This document shows, piece by piece, positions 20,516 to 32,420 of a DNA stretch of 64,000 bases. The notes under the pieces are model-generated. The model saw only the letters and a list, made by a program, of their open reading frames with translations. It made no database searches and was not told the origin of the DNA. This stretch comes from Micropterix aruncella. Taxonomy: Eukaryota; Arthropoda; Insecta; Lepidoptera; Micropterigidae. Every line of letters begins with the position of its first letter. The stretch's first letter is position 1. Location of the stretch: positions 30,114,770 through 30,178,769 of the forward strand of contig OX155961.1 in assembly GCA_944548615.1 (NCBI GenBank), in the 5' to 3' direction. Made by a program: the position numbers and the translations under genes.

Positions 20516-21479
20516 TCGATTGGCTAGCGCCGCAACATCGCCCAAAGGATATCCCCCAGAGAAAACCGATCCACAATGCCGTAACAGGAGAAAACGGAGT
20601 CTTTCTAGGCTTGACCATTTTCGAGAAGGCTACCGGATATGAGTTTAACCGCGAGTTAAACCGAATTAACCCTCCAACTGCCGTCGATTTTCCTATTTTT
20701 TGTATAAAATCGCGAACCAATTTTACTAAATATTTAAAATAAAGGAAGAAATGAAATAAGAAAATTGAAAACGGAAATTTTAAAGTGGAATTTTATTGAC
20801 ATTTAGCGGGAAACGCGAATATTGCATTTAAGGGACGAATTTGCACATCAGAACACCGTTGACTACGTAACGACCAATATTGGTGGCTTGCTCCCGGAGT
20901 GCACAGTAATATTATTTTCTAATTCGAACGCATTCTGAAATCCATACCAAATATCTCATTATTACCATAGATACATCGACGGCCCCTAGAATAATTTCTC
21001 GAGTCATTTCACGTATATTTCTGGTAAAATTCCATTGTCAAACATAATAAATTTTTTTAATGAGAAATCATCAAAAAATTTATTGATTTTTATGAGCTAA
21101 TATCTAAATAGTTTTGTATGTAAATAAGCAAAACGAAATATAATTTTTGATAGAGAATCTAATAAATATCACGAGAGCATTTATAATTTCTAAATAGGGT
21201 AGCGAATTTTTCCGTAAGACAAGTACAAGTTAGAAATGCCGATTTTTTTCTCACTTTTCCGAATGTCTCATATTTATTCATAATGATATAATTGTTTTAG
21301 AAAATGACATTTCAATATTCTATAGACGACATTTCAATGCGATCATTGCACAGTTATTCTTTTTATGGTTGCTATAGTAGTTCCATAGTTATAGTACTTT
21401 TTGTCGAGCGCGGCGATATTGCAATAAATTCCAATAAATTGCCGCGGTCTGCCATGAAATTATGCCTCTACTCGAGGGG
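20516..21479. other. Spacer, no gene recognised
   Basis: Ordinary AT-rich sequence. The first 60 bp still resemble the family A 3' zone (GTACAGTCGATTGGCTAGCG). Confidence 0.4.
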
Positions 21480-21965
21480 TTAAGAACCATCAGTCTCCGC
21501 ACCAGAAGATATTTTACTTTTCGACATATTGAGAACCTTCAGTCACGATGTAAACGACTGAATAAACGCAAGGATCTGAACGACTGCTGCTACACAACTG
21601 AATGCAACTCGAATTCGTGAGCGCAGAAATCTGCATGCCCTCTAACTCCTTTATAAAGTCCTGAATAGTCCCATAGCACCTCCTTACCTTAAAGACCTCT
21701 TTCTCCCGTTGGAAGTCATGGTATTCCACTCAGGTCAAGTCAGGACAACACCATAGCAATCCACTACATCAGTCTTCTTTTTTCACCAACTCATTTAGCG
21801 TCCACTCTGCTCAACTCAGCTTCCGCATGCTATTCGCCATGCAACATCGTTGCCCTGCTTCAAGCCGTTACTGAAAGAACATTTTCTCCCGCAAAATATC
21901 AACTAAGAACCAACCCTCCCCCTCCCCCTTTTCCCCCTTCCGTTGGGTTGTTGATTGGATACTCA
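21480..21965 (+). pseudogene. LINE family L ORF2 C-terminus, frameshifted
   Basis: In alternating frames it reads GSHGIPLRSSQDNT, then LPHAIRHATSLPCFKPLLKEHFLP, matching the C-terminus of the LINE at 52262-52686 (GSHGLPLRSSQNN and FKQLLKKHFLSQ). At least two frameshifts separate the blocks. No upstream reverse transcriptase remains. Confidence 0.65.
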
Positions 21966-22544
21966 TAAGAACTTTGTAATATCTATCTTTTTATATGAGT
22001 AGGTATTTTTATTTATCTGTAGTTCCTATGTATCTATTATTATAATATATATTATATTATTATAATATTTTTTTTTAATGTATGTATGTATATCTATGTA
22101 TGTATGGATGTATGTATATGTATATGAATGTGTAAATATTTATGTATGTGAGCTGTATTGTTACTTTTATTTAATATTACAACGGTTGGCTGTAAGAAAT
22201 CGCAAAACGATAAGCCCGCTGTTTGTAAAATAGAATTTAAGTTTTCTTTACCAATGTAATAATTTTTTTAGTACAGTATAGGTATTTTTCATTTTTCAAT
22301 GTAAATTGTGCAGCGCCTGGTGTATATTCTACGATAAAGGTGGTAATTTGGCTGTTTCAGTCAGCCGTGCGACTTTAGAAAGTGGAAAATGCGACTCTCG
22401 ATGATGCAGAGAAACAGAAAAAGATTCGACGGGTAAATAGCGCTGTAATATCTCAGAGAGTTTACGCAACTCTGCTGAACATGGAAAGAGCTGAACGTGC
22501 ACGTTCGCGTCTCCCGCGGTTGGAGGGTTAAGAAAACGAGCTGG
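21966..22544. other. Spacer with TATG microsatellite
   Basis: Imperfect (TATG)n at about 22080-22150. No gene. Confidence 0.5.
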
Positions 22545-22602
22545 TCTTAGTAGCGCAAGTGCACAGGTCTAGGACCGAAGGTGCTGTGTTCGAATATGTA
22601 AA
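22545..22602 (+). repeat. Possible tRNA-derived SINE head
   Basis: TAGCGCAAGTG resembles a Pol III A box, and 33 bp on GTGTTCGAATA resembles a B box. The cloverleaf is not convincing enough to call a tRNA. Confidence 0.3.
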
Positions 22603-23227
22603 TATCCCAGGTTTTCCAAAACTTCCTTTCAGGAGGTCTGTGGATGTGTCAATAAGGAAGTAACAGCCGTATTTATTTGTCTTTGTGCACATTCTATAAT
22701 AGGAAATTCTGTAATATATAATGGAGGTTTTTCGCGTTGGTAAATGTGCGAAAAGTAAGCGTTTTGCGATATTTTCAATTCGTAATTACTTATCAAAGAG
22801 TCCGGAAGCAAAGCACAGGTTTTTGTTTGTCTATTTGTTTCTACTCTTTCACTTCGGTAAAATGAAGCTATTTTACTTTCCTTCTTTCTTTCTTTCTTTG
22901 TTTGGTTCTTTTATTTTGTATTTGAATTTTGGGATACTAAATCGCACGGTTAAATTCATACTCTGACTGTAGCGAGCGAGCTCTTCCGAAAATCTGAGCA
23001 TCAAATGTGTAAAAGATAAAATTGTCAACAAAAGCCCTCCCCAGGCAATAATGTAACTTCCGGTGTGACGGAGGGAGGGAGAGAAGAATCAGCAGAGAAG
23101 AGTGGTAACAACCGTCGCTTACGGGAAATTGGAAGATTAAAGCTTGACGGAATTATGCCGTAAAAAGTGGCGGTTTGAGTGAATCAAGATTTGGGGCAGA
23201 TGGTTTAGCGGTGAGGGACAATAGCCG
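22603..23227. other. Spacer, no gene recognised
   Basis: Contains TTTC repeats near 22885. Nothing else identified. Confidence 0.4.
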
Positions 23228-23312
23228 CCTGGCACATACTGTGCCTACCGTCTGCAACGTTGCCGAAACGTCGCGTGCTAAAAAATTCACGCGGTAAATT
23301 TATTTTTTATCT
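23228..23312 (+). repeat. Penelope-like element 3' tail fragment
   Basis: TGCAACGTTGCCGAAACGTC, then ATTCACGCGGTAAATTTATT, matches the 3' end of the elements at 4007-7033. No coding sequence is attached. Confidence 0.65.
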
Positions 23313-23896
<584 letters not shown>

Positions 23897-23984
23897 TATA
23901 TATACTATACTTTTATATAAGTACTATACAGACTCCTCAAAATATAGGATTTCAGGGCAAAAAATTCTCTTATAAAAAACATTT

Positions 23985-24660
23985 TGATGAATGGATCAAG
24001 TTTTGGATGATAGGTTATTATTTATTAAAACTGCACTACGTTGGGTTTTCGTTGCCAAACAAAATAATTTTTTTATCATTACGCACACGAAACCCACTAG
24101 ACAACTCCTGAGTGATAATTTGAATGTACCTAGGATGAAGACGACTTTCGGACAGCGACACTACTCTTTCATAGCTACAAGAGTTTATAATAAATTAAGC
24201 AGTGACATAAGAACCAGCCCCAATTGTCATTTGTTTGAAAGCAAAATAAATAAATGGCTGTTGCAAGAAGAGCGTTTATCTATCCATGCCATGATCGATA
24301 TAGTACAATTAGTTGTAGTTGACTTAACATATATTGTGTTTATATGTATGTATGTGTGGATATGTGTATTCTAATGTGTTTAGTATTTCTATTTCCTATA
24401 TAATATTGTATTTATTATTATATATATTTATTACTATTATATATATTTTTTAATCATTATTATTATTATTTCTGTGTTTGGTTGGTTCATCGACTCTCGT
24501 TTTAAATGTAAAAATATAAATTGCTTGCCCTGGAACGGGTATATCCCAGTTAGGCAGCACTAGCCAGTGAATGAAAGAGGAAAGTTTTTGCCATTTGTTT
24601 TAATATTATAATTATTGTAAATGGTTAATTTCCAATAAAAATAAAAAAAATAAAAAAATA
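23985..24660 (+). mobile_element. LINE 3' end with A-rich tail
   Basis: An open frame at 23991-24374 ends in a typical insect LINE C-terminus: LNVPRMKTTFGQRHYSFIAT, then YNKLSSDIRTSPNCHLFESK. A 3' UTR follows, then an AATAAA-rich tail at 24635-24675. Reverse transcriptase and endonuclease are absent, so it is 5'-truncated. It differs from LINE family L. Confidence 0.68.
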
Positions 24661-24910
24661 AATAAAAAATAAATAATGTCAACGCCACCGCGCGGCGCGA
24701 ATGTCGTTTTCTCTGCAGATCGGCAACAGTTGAGGTATCTCTTCGCCCACATATTGTCGAACGGTACGAACAGATAAGCTACCCCCCAAACACCCTCACC
24801 CCCTCGCCCCCTTGTCGACACCCCGCGGCGAACAATTATCACCGCAGCGCCCCGCTCCTCCCTCAATCGCCCCCCGACGTCGGGGACGCTTTCCGCCCCC
24901 CTGCTTATGA
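24661..24910. other. GC-rich unique block
   Basis: Rich in CCCC and CG, including GCCACCGCGCGGCGCGAATG, between two AT-rich regions. It could be a regulatory or exonic segment. No splice-bounded frame was convincing. Confidence 0.3.
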
Positions 24911-26029
24911 AAAGTGCGCATAATAAGGCGGATCTGTGGGGCGTATTTAAATGTGGAAAATTTAATACCTGAACGGGAATTTTGGCGGTTTATGGAAGTG
25001 TGGAGAAGGGGGAGGGGAGTTAAGAGCTGTTAAGAGCAACACGTGTGGGTGCCAATGTATGTGTTACTCTGTACTCATACAGAAACATATTCTCCTCTCA
25101 AATAGATTATGTATGTTACTGTATTAGGACACGAAGAAGACATTGACTATAATGGGTCCTTACATATTATGTACTAATTGTACTTTCATATTATGTACTT
25201 TCGCACTGGCCACTTTGAACTTGGATAACTTAGGTTTGAGTTTTGGATTTGGTTTGAATTTGAACTCAAAGCCATGTTATTCTTAAGAATCCGCTGTTTA
25301 TTTGTCTTTCTGTCGTTTTATTTTTACTCAAATATTTTCGTTTGTACAACCATGGTAAAGTTGAAAATTCGCATTATTTTCAAATATGAGATGTGCCGGT
25401 GTTTTCTATTACAGCTTCTTGCAGTCTGGCTATACAGTTACCGTAAATGAAATAGAAATAGAAATATATTTATTGTCCGAAATTGTGGTGGTACATTTAT
25501 GGTGATAATGCGTAAAACTATGTCTCTCACAATTGCCTGTTATTAAAACAGATTGACAAATTTACTTGTCTGCTAATTTTACTTATCTGCTAATTATAAT
25601 ATCTTATTAAAAAATGTAATTATTTCACTGGTTTGCCTACAATATCTAAACGAAATCAAGAATAATTCTTAATGTTCATTGAATGGCATAAAATAACATT
25701 TAAAAGAGAAATATAACATGAAAAAAAAATCTAAACAGACCTGATAAGTAGAACTATCATGTTTATTCGGAATTAAGGTAACTTTTTACAAGGGAAAAAA
25801 CAACTTTGACGAGTCGGTGAAAAACGCCTTCAAAGCTTTCATTGGTTCTTGTCCACGAGAGTATTATTACAGCAGAGGATTTAGGCAACTCCCATTAAAA
25901 TGACAAATCTGTAGAGATAATAGGGGTCGATATTTCTATTAATTAAATATATGATTTTTATACAAATATATAATAAATATATAGTTTCTTTATAGAACAG
26001 CAACCGTATAGGTAAGGACCCAATACAGT
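24911..26029. other. Spacer, no gene recognised
   Basis: A possible old LINE-tail trace lies at 25445-25500 (ATATTTATTGTCCGAAATTG). Otherwise featureless. Confidence 0.4.
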
Positions 26030-26312
26030 CCGCAAGTAAGGTCCGCAACCACCCCCGCTCTATAGGAAATAGTACTGCTTCCAGACCTACCCGACTGTTA
26101 GTCAGAGTGCACAGTCGATTGGCTTACGCCGCACGGTGCGCAGACCGCCCAGGAGCGCCAGAAGGTTGATTCCCAGGGGAAACTAACCATAAGGCCAGAG
26201 TCCTACCCAGGCTCGCACTTCATGCTTGGAGGCCGCCGGATGGGTGTTAACCCGTGAGTGTGACCAACCCTGAACAGAATGGGTCTTCGTGGCTAACTCA
26301 GCAAGGGCCCCT
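26030..26312 (+). repeat. Family A, 3' part only
   Basis: Begins at GGTCCGCAACCACCCCCGCT and runs to AATGGGTCTTCGTGGCTAAC, nearly the same as the 3' half of the copy at 19851-20515. Confidence 0.78.
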
Positions 26313-26327
26313 TAGCTCCCCCAATAT

Positions 26328-26544
26328 AGCGCCAGTTATAAAGTCAGTTACCGACTTCAATCTCAAAACAAGTCAACGCTGACCCGGTACTGTCATCGTG
26401 TAAATTGATTTCAACTCAGCGGGACAGCATCGTCCCGTCAGTGCTGACTTCAATCCCCCCACGTCACACGCGCCAGCGGTACTTATCACGTGTAAGCGCC
26501 GAAGTCAGTATTTACATGATCAGTGGAAGTCAGTAACTGGCGCT
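26328..26544. mobile_element. Short inverted-repeat element, 217 bp
   Basis: AGCGCCAGTTA at the left is mirrored by TAACTGGCGCT at the right, with further imperfect pairing inside (AAGTCAG, TGCTGACTTC). No clear target duplication. Confidence 0.5.
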
Positions 26545-26588
26545 GTGTACGGTGACGTGCCGCCGGGTGACGTCCTCACCGTAAGGAG

Positions 26589-27252
26589 TTGGACTCTGGC
26601 GGGTTGTGGATTTTGCTGGACGGTAGATTTGTGAAAACAAATACAAGTGAAAGCAAATACGTTCAGATGGTAGAGCGTATTCAAAGAAAATTTTTAAGAT
26701 ATATTTATTACAGAAAATACAATATTTATCCATACCTATTTCCGTCCGATTTTGTGCTAGGAATGGTAGGATACAACAGTCTTGAAACGCGTCGATATAT
26801 TTCTCTAATTATATTTACATATAAATTAATTCAAGGAACTATTTATTTGTCAGAGATTCTATGTAAGTTTGAATTGTACGTACCAGTAAATTACACAGCG
26901 AGGAGATCGCATGTATTGTTTAACGTGCCGTACCATCGTACAAATATTTTTGTAGACAGGCCAGTGGGAACGGTTATAGCTCTTCTCAATTCCTTACCCA
27001 CAGAAATAGACATCTTTTGTATATCCCTTTGGCAGCTAAATAGGCAACTCCCTGCTATCTCATGTTTATCGTAATCTGTCTTTTATTTAGTTTTATATTT
27101 TTATGTTTTTTTCTTGTTCAATGTTAGCATTAATTTAGTTATGTAAGTCATTTATATTTAGACTTACACTCTAGCTTTAATATTCAAGGGCGAATTGGAT
27201 TCATCTGTAATGCTCTTGAATAATATTTGAAACTAATAAATAAAAAAATAAA
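26589..27252 (+). mobile_element. LINE 3' end (Jockey-like C-terminus) with A-rich tail
   Basis: The 161-codon frame at 26589-27074 carries VERIQRKFLRYIYYRK, ARRSHVLFNVPYHRTN and IALLNSLPTEIDIFCIS, a pattern typical of Jockey-group ORF2 C-termini. The first 20 or so residues are probably not element-derived. A 3' UTR and a TAAATAAAAAAATAAA tail end near 27252, next to a family A fragment. 5'-truncated. Confidence 0.72.
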
Positions 27253-27254
27253 TT

Positions 27255-27335
27255 TGTATCGTCCACAAAGTCTTTTACGCTCACCTTCCGGGAGAACTTC
27301 CCGGGGTGACGGTTTCGCCCATTGTAATCGACAAA
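27255..27335 (-). repeat. Family A, 5' end only
   Basis: GGGGTGACGGTTTCGCCCAT is the reverse complement of the family A start. It is cut off after about 80 bp. Confidence 0.6.
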
Positions 27336-27894
27336 TCACAAATGTATACAGCAGATAGACATTTAAAAATCTCTATATCTAATATTCGTTTTGCGTTGCG
27401 ATCCAATCAAAAGCTGGATTATTTGTGCGGATATGACAACTCGCACAGGGGCGGAGCAGGCGGTGCGGCGCGACAGCGGCTATATAGATATTCGGTACAG
27501 ACGGCGCGCCGCTACAGATAGATAGCGTGGCTTTGATCAGACCGGGCAGATAGGCCTCGGAAAAAAATCAAATCGCGGATAGGAAATGAAAGTCGGCGAA
27601 AAAAGACGGCGGAAAACACGACGATGGATCGGCGGCCCGGTTATGTGCCGCCAGCGGCCGTTGCGTCGCAGTAAATTAATAGAGAGGATTCACTGATGAG
27701 AGCTGTGTGCAGACTGAGAGCAGTGGCGTGCGCGGCACAAATGCATAATGCGGGACGGCTCTGGACAACCTACCCAAGAAAAGAAGAATATGGAGTAAAC
27801 AGCTGTTAATCCATATTCTTTCTTAAGGAGATACTGATAGGCCGTCCTTTCTATGATTTGACGGAGTTCGAGTGCCATGATTTTTCAAACATTG
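27336..27894. other. Unique DNA with a GC-rich core at 27440-27670
   Basis: The core holds GGCGGTGCGGCGCGACAGCG, a TATATAGAT box-like motif at about 27480 and several CGGCGG motifs. It could be a promoter or 5' exon region. No coding frame supports this. Confidence 0.3.
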
Positions 27895-28180
27895 TTCCCA
27901 TTTAAATATTTATTTATTTCACATATACATTCAAATGCATTAGCACAACAGAAAATGAAATGACAATTTAGACAATGCCTTTGTATGCTTTTAAAATTAT
28001 ATACACATCTGTCTGAGCCCAGGTTACATAGCGCATGCATTAAATGCAAATGATTATCTTTCAATTGTGCTAAGCAAAGAGTAGCCGAGCCCGCCTTGCT
28101 AGGCACCCCTGTGTTAAGGCGAGCTCACTTCGGGAGTCCCACTAGAGACCACGGTTGTGTCAAGGAAAGACCTAAAATGA
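27895..28180 (-). repeat. Interspersed repeat family E (LINE 3' UTR-like), copy 1
   Basis: Minus-strand order: ACAACCGTGG, GAAGTGAGCTCGCCTTAACA, GCCTAGCAAGGCGGGCTCGG, CAGACAGATGTG, then an AATAAATAAATA end. Matches the plus-strand copy at 47205-47450. Confidence 0.75.
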
Positions 28181-28882
28181 CAATGATGATCAAGGAATTT
28201 TTATTCTATAATCTAAATAAATTCGATACGTATGATTCCTCAAAAATACTTACAAAAGCAGAGCCTTATTGTCTGCTTGTTTTATTTCCTCTTAAATGTG
28301 TACTTTTGTCATTAAATGCACGACGTAACTTTAATTTGATTATTTTTATATTTTACTGATCACTTTGGATATTAGAATGAATAACTCTAAGTACCTACGT
28401 ATCAATTCGAATCATTGACTATATAAATTATTACTCTTCTATTTTGATAAATTTACTTTTACTGACTATTTTATTTATTACGATGAATAACTTTTAGTAG
28501 GTATCCATTAGAATTGATGACTAATTCAATTAATAAGCATTTGTTTTGTTTTGTAATGATTTTACTATGAATAGCTTATAGCAGGATACAAATAATTGAG
28601 TATTTTAATTAATATTGTAATTTTTATAGATACTATTATATTTATTGGCAATCTAAGCAGTTGTAATGAGTAGTAAAGAGACTTACTACCTAACACAAAT
28701 ATTTTGACCCTTCCAAGAGCGGTTTTAAGCCGTTAGCTGGATATAACGAAAATGTGATGTAATGGATTGCGGGGATCCTTTACGACGATCGTAAAGGGTC
28801 CCCAAAATGATCATTTGCGATTGTCAATTTTAAATGATGGGCAACTGCAGCTCTATTAGAAGGTGTATCGTTCGCGCACGCC
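28181..28882. other. AT-rich spacer, no gene recognised
   Basis: A small palindrome, CCTTTACGACGATCGTAAAGG, lies at about 28778-28798. Confidence 0.45.
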
Positions 28883-28885
28883 TTA

Positions 28886-29534
28886 AGGTGGGTATCCATT
28901 AGGTTTACGCACCAACTCTGCTCCGCGCACCTGCAGCTGCTCCAGTAGTGCATACATCCGCGCTCCTGGAGCGTGCAACGTTGCACGCTCCGCGGCAAGC
29001 GCTCCGAACGGTGGCGGTAAATGCGCGAACACAAAGTAATGCGCACTGTGTTCGTGGACGCGTGCAAAGTGAGACGCTGGTGGGTACGTCTCGCGCATCA
29101 CGTACGGCGTTCAATAAACACGAATCCATCGCTATGGAGTGGGCCGAGGAGAAATCGAGCGGATCGCGGTCGCGTTTGCGCGACGGCACTGACCGACGAA
29201 AAAACGCAAAAACTGAGTTGACAGCTGTCAAGAAAATCAATCGCAGACGTCTAATCGTCAATCACGACTAACGATTGAAGCACATCAATCGTTAGTCGCC
29301 GATTGACGATTAAACGAATCAATCGTTAGTCGTCAATCGCGATTAACGTACACTGACAGTGCTGTGGGATCCGAAGGATGAGAAATTTAAAAATACATTT
29401 TGGCGATGACGTTCGCTCAACGTTCGAATGAAAACTGTGGAGCACTCGTTGTTCTCGAGTTAATGCGCGCGCCGTCTCCATTTGAGCAGTTGCAGATGCG
29501 CGGGTTGATGCGCGAACCTGATGGATACCCACCT
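28886..29534. mobile_element. PIF/Harbinger-type MITE, 649 bp, TTA target duplication
   Basis: Terminal inverted repeats AGGTGGGTATCCATTAGGTT and its mirror (AACCTGATGGATACCCACCT) are bracketed by TTA at 28883-28885 and 29535-29537. Three-base TTA/TAA duplications are characteristic of PIF/Harbinger. Inside are paired CGATTAACGAT-like inverted motifs at 29260-29345 but no transposase. Confidence 0.83.
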
Positions 29535-29555
29535 TTAGGCGAATGCTGAACTGTA

Positions 29556-29800
29556 TTGAGAAATGTCTCGTCGCTGATAAATTTCTTGCGAGATCTCTGG
29601 CGGTTTCTATTAAGGAAAAAGAAAAGAACCAGACGTTGGTCCAAGGAAAGGTACAAATTGAGATTCCAGTTTTTCATGAACATTTGCAAAGAACTCTACA
29701 AGAAACTGACCCGGATATTTATCAAAATTTATCAAATTTGCCGATACCGGTTAGCTGTATTAAATACCATAGATCGGTTGATAGGTGGGTTTACAGGACA
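29556..29800 (+). pseudogene. Possible Harbinger transposase N-terminal relic
   Basis: Across two frames the plus strand reads RKKKRTRRWSKERYKLR, then HEHLQRTLQETDPDIYQNL, reminiscent of the conserved RRWWV...ELxxxDPExYxNFLRM opening of Harbinger nucleases. The frame is broken and no DDE catalytic block follows. A weak assignment. Confidence 0.35.
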
Positions 29801-29918
29801 AAATAAAGTTTTCAGAAAACAAATGGCGAAGCCTAACGGCTATACATCGCCGTTGAATTTAATTCAAACAATCTCGCGCATGTACGAGATTGTTCGGATT
29901 AAATTCATGTTGCCATAG

Positions 29919-30280
29919 TTTTATTCAATAAAATTACAAATTTCATAAAACGAATGACATGAGATCGCCCGAAAGGGAGTACGAAACGTCACCAATTTAC
30001 TTCTCTCTTAGCTCGACTCATTTGCATCTTATTTCGAGACTAATTCACTGCATTTTACGGACTCTTCTACATCTTAATGACATTTAATATTCGGAGATGA
30101 CAGCTTTCTTGATTCCTGATTTATAAAAGTCTAGGATTGGAATTTACGTAATAATAGGAGAGTAATTATTTTATTTATGATATTAGAATATTCCGGTATT
30201 CCTGAAAAAAAGGGAAAACTGTATGGTTCAAACCAAAATCCTCAACAATAATATGAATAAATTTGCCAGGCTTTTATAAT
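29919..30280. other. Spacer, no gene recognised
   Basis: Ordinary AT-rich sequence. Confidence 0.35.
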
Positions 30281-30946
30281 ATAGGGTATTAGATTGCTCA
30301 ATACCATAGTACAATTTGGCGATCCTTCTGAGCCGCTGACTTGCAGGTGGCACGGATAGCATTATCCGCCGAAACTATTAGGTTATTTGGTCGTTTATAA
30401 TAACATTGATTATAATGAATGGTTTTTATGAGGCATTAATTTAATATAAATACCCATTATTTAATGAATTATAACAATTATAATATTCAATTTTTAGTGC
30501 CATCTATCGCATTTTTCTATAGATTGATTAGGTACTTAGAAATAATACGGAGAGATGAGAGTGGCACATGTTAGCATATTTGAAAATTAAAGCTTTAAAT
30601 TATTAGATAGAAAAATTTGTATACCAAATTTTAAATTGATATCTTTAGTAAATAATATTAAAATATTAGGAGTTTAAACATTTATTATTATTGTATCATT
30701 ATTATATTATTATTATTGTTATTAAAAAATATTCTTATTAAAAAATATTTGTTAATATATTATTATTTTGCTTTGAAATATGATACCGTAACTGCGTGTT
30801 TAGAACGCCATCTATTGGGTTACTGAACATAACAGAAGATTAATCAATGTTTGGAACAATGAGTGCTATCTTCAAGGTGCGTATTGAAGTAAAACCCTAG
30901 CTGCCAAAGCTTAGTACGGCATTGAGCAATGTATGAAATACCCTAT
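30281..30946. mobile_element. MITE family B, complete copy
   Basis: Ends ATAGGGTATTAGATTGCTCA and mirror TGAGCAATG...AATACCCTAT. Pairing continues into GTACnATTTGGC, for about 40 bp of imperfect inverted repeat. Interior landmarks: GCCATCTATCGCATTTTTCTAT, AATAATATTAAAATA and GCCATCTATTGGG. This 666-bp copy is the reference for the other B copies below. Confidence 0.75.
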
Positions 30947-31113
30947 ATAATCAATCGTACGGGTGAAGCTCAGTTTAGTTTTAAACACTAAAACAAGTAA
31001 TACGTACCTTTATTAACGACTTCAATTTGATTTCATTTGTATTTAAAACCAATAAATATATTTAATTTATAATTAGATCTGAGCGCGTTTTCCACCATTT
31101 AAAAAAAAAAAAT

Positions 31114-31680
31114 ACGTGTGGCACTCGGGGACTGCCGCGGTAAAGCTATTGCATAGCATTTTTAACAACTTATGCAATTATAATTATTTATTTATTTTAT
31201 TTTTTCTGATATCAGATAATTTGCGGCTGCCCGAATCATTTGCGGCTGCGGTAGCAAATGATTCGGAATAATTTAAATGTCTTCCGATAGAGCGCCGCGC
31301 ACGAATTTTTTATTCGATAAAGCAAAAAAACGGATTATTCGAAAAAAAACGTAGATAAAAAGATAGATACTTAAATAATCTTTAAAATAGTGCAGGTTTC
31401 ATAATAATATGCGAGATAGTATTTGCGTAGTAGTCGTTTTTGTGTTCGGATAGACCTAATTTCACAAATTAATTACGTTATGTAATATAAATAAAATCTA
31501 AAATATTCAAAGCAATGAATATTAGGAAAATATTCTTGTTTAATATATATTTTTTTCGAATCGTAAGCAGTACTCGTTTAGACGTAATTATCAGTTTAAA
31601 ATCATTAATTTTCGTTAAGAAATTTCTTCATTCGGTCGCCGCGCTGGCCTAGGCCCGCGATAAAAGCTATGCAATAGCTT
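31114..31680 (+). mobile_element. Inverted-end repeat family G, copy 1
   Basis: Opens GGCACTCGGGGACTGCCGCG and AAAGCTATTGCATAGC, and closes CTATGCAATAGCTT after CGGTCGCCGCGCTGGCCTAG. The opposite-strand copy is at 39342-39938. No transposase. A widespread lepidopteran non-autonomous repeat, by recollection. Confidence 0.75.
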
Positions 31681-31699
31681 AAAAATCCTCCACTTATAT

Positions 31700-32420
31700 T
31701 ATACTCTATTTTGGCGCGTCTCGCAACGCCGCAATCTTCTATAATTATGTCCAATATGACGACTTTCGTGGTATAACAGTATGGCGGTGCACTGTAGATG
31801 GTGGTATAACGTAATAATATGATAACAGATGAATGTTTAAATCATAGGTATTATTATTTTAATATTAATTACGAAAAAAGAACTATTATTTGGTATACAG
31901 GGTTTAATGCATAATAATTAGTTACCACTTAAAAAATGCCACAGTGGTACATATGGCACTGAGACGTGGCCGCTAACTATTGGTCTCATACACAAGCTCA
32001 AAGTTGTGCAACGAGTCATGGAGAGAGCAATGCTTCGAGTTTCACTGCGGGATAGGACCCGAAATGAGGAAATCCGCAGAAGAACCAAGGTCACAGATAT
32101 AGCTCGTAATATTGTCAACTTAAAATGGCAATGGGCAGGCCATATAGCTCGCAGAACCGACAACCATTGAGGAAAGAAGTTTTCTTGAATGGCGACCACG
32201 AACCGGCAGACGGGGTGTGGGACGGCCCCCCACAAGATGGACCGATGACAAAGCCAAGGTCGCAGTAAGTCGGTGGATGGAGACGGTTTAAGACTGCTCG
32301 TCATGGCATTCTATGGGGGAGGACTATGTCCATCATAGGACGTCTACCAGCTGATGATGATGATAATGCTCATGACTTTGAAATTCAGATAGACTAACAG
32401 ATGGCAACACTTACCCTTAT
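31700..32420. mobile_element. MITE family B, partial copy split by an RTE LINE
   Basis: 31730-31922 carries GTTATACCACGAAAG-type family B interior (reverse orientation) and 32368-32410 carries TTCAGATAGACTAACAGATG. The RTE fragment at 31925-32365 sits between them. Confidence 0.6.
31925..32365 (+). pseudogene. RTE-type LINE ORF2 C-terminus
   Basis: In shifting frames the plus strand reads LKVVQRVMERAMLRVSLRDR, RRRTKVTDIARNIVNLKWQW, AGHIARRTD and then, after a frameshift near 32168, EWRPRTGRRGVGRPP and RWTDD. This order is diagnostic of insect RTE elements. A GATGATGATGAT tail ends the copy at about 32365, as expected for the simple-repeat tails of RTE. Only the 3' end is present and it is inactive. 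Confidence 0.8.

Noticed and set aside
22545..22602. tRNA gene
   Set aside because: A- and B-box-like words are present but a cloverleaf with proper acceptor stem could not be formed.
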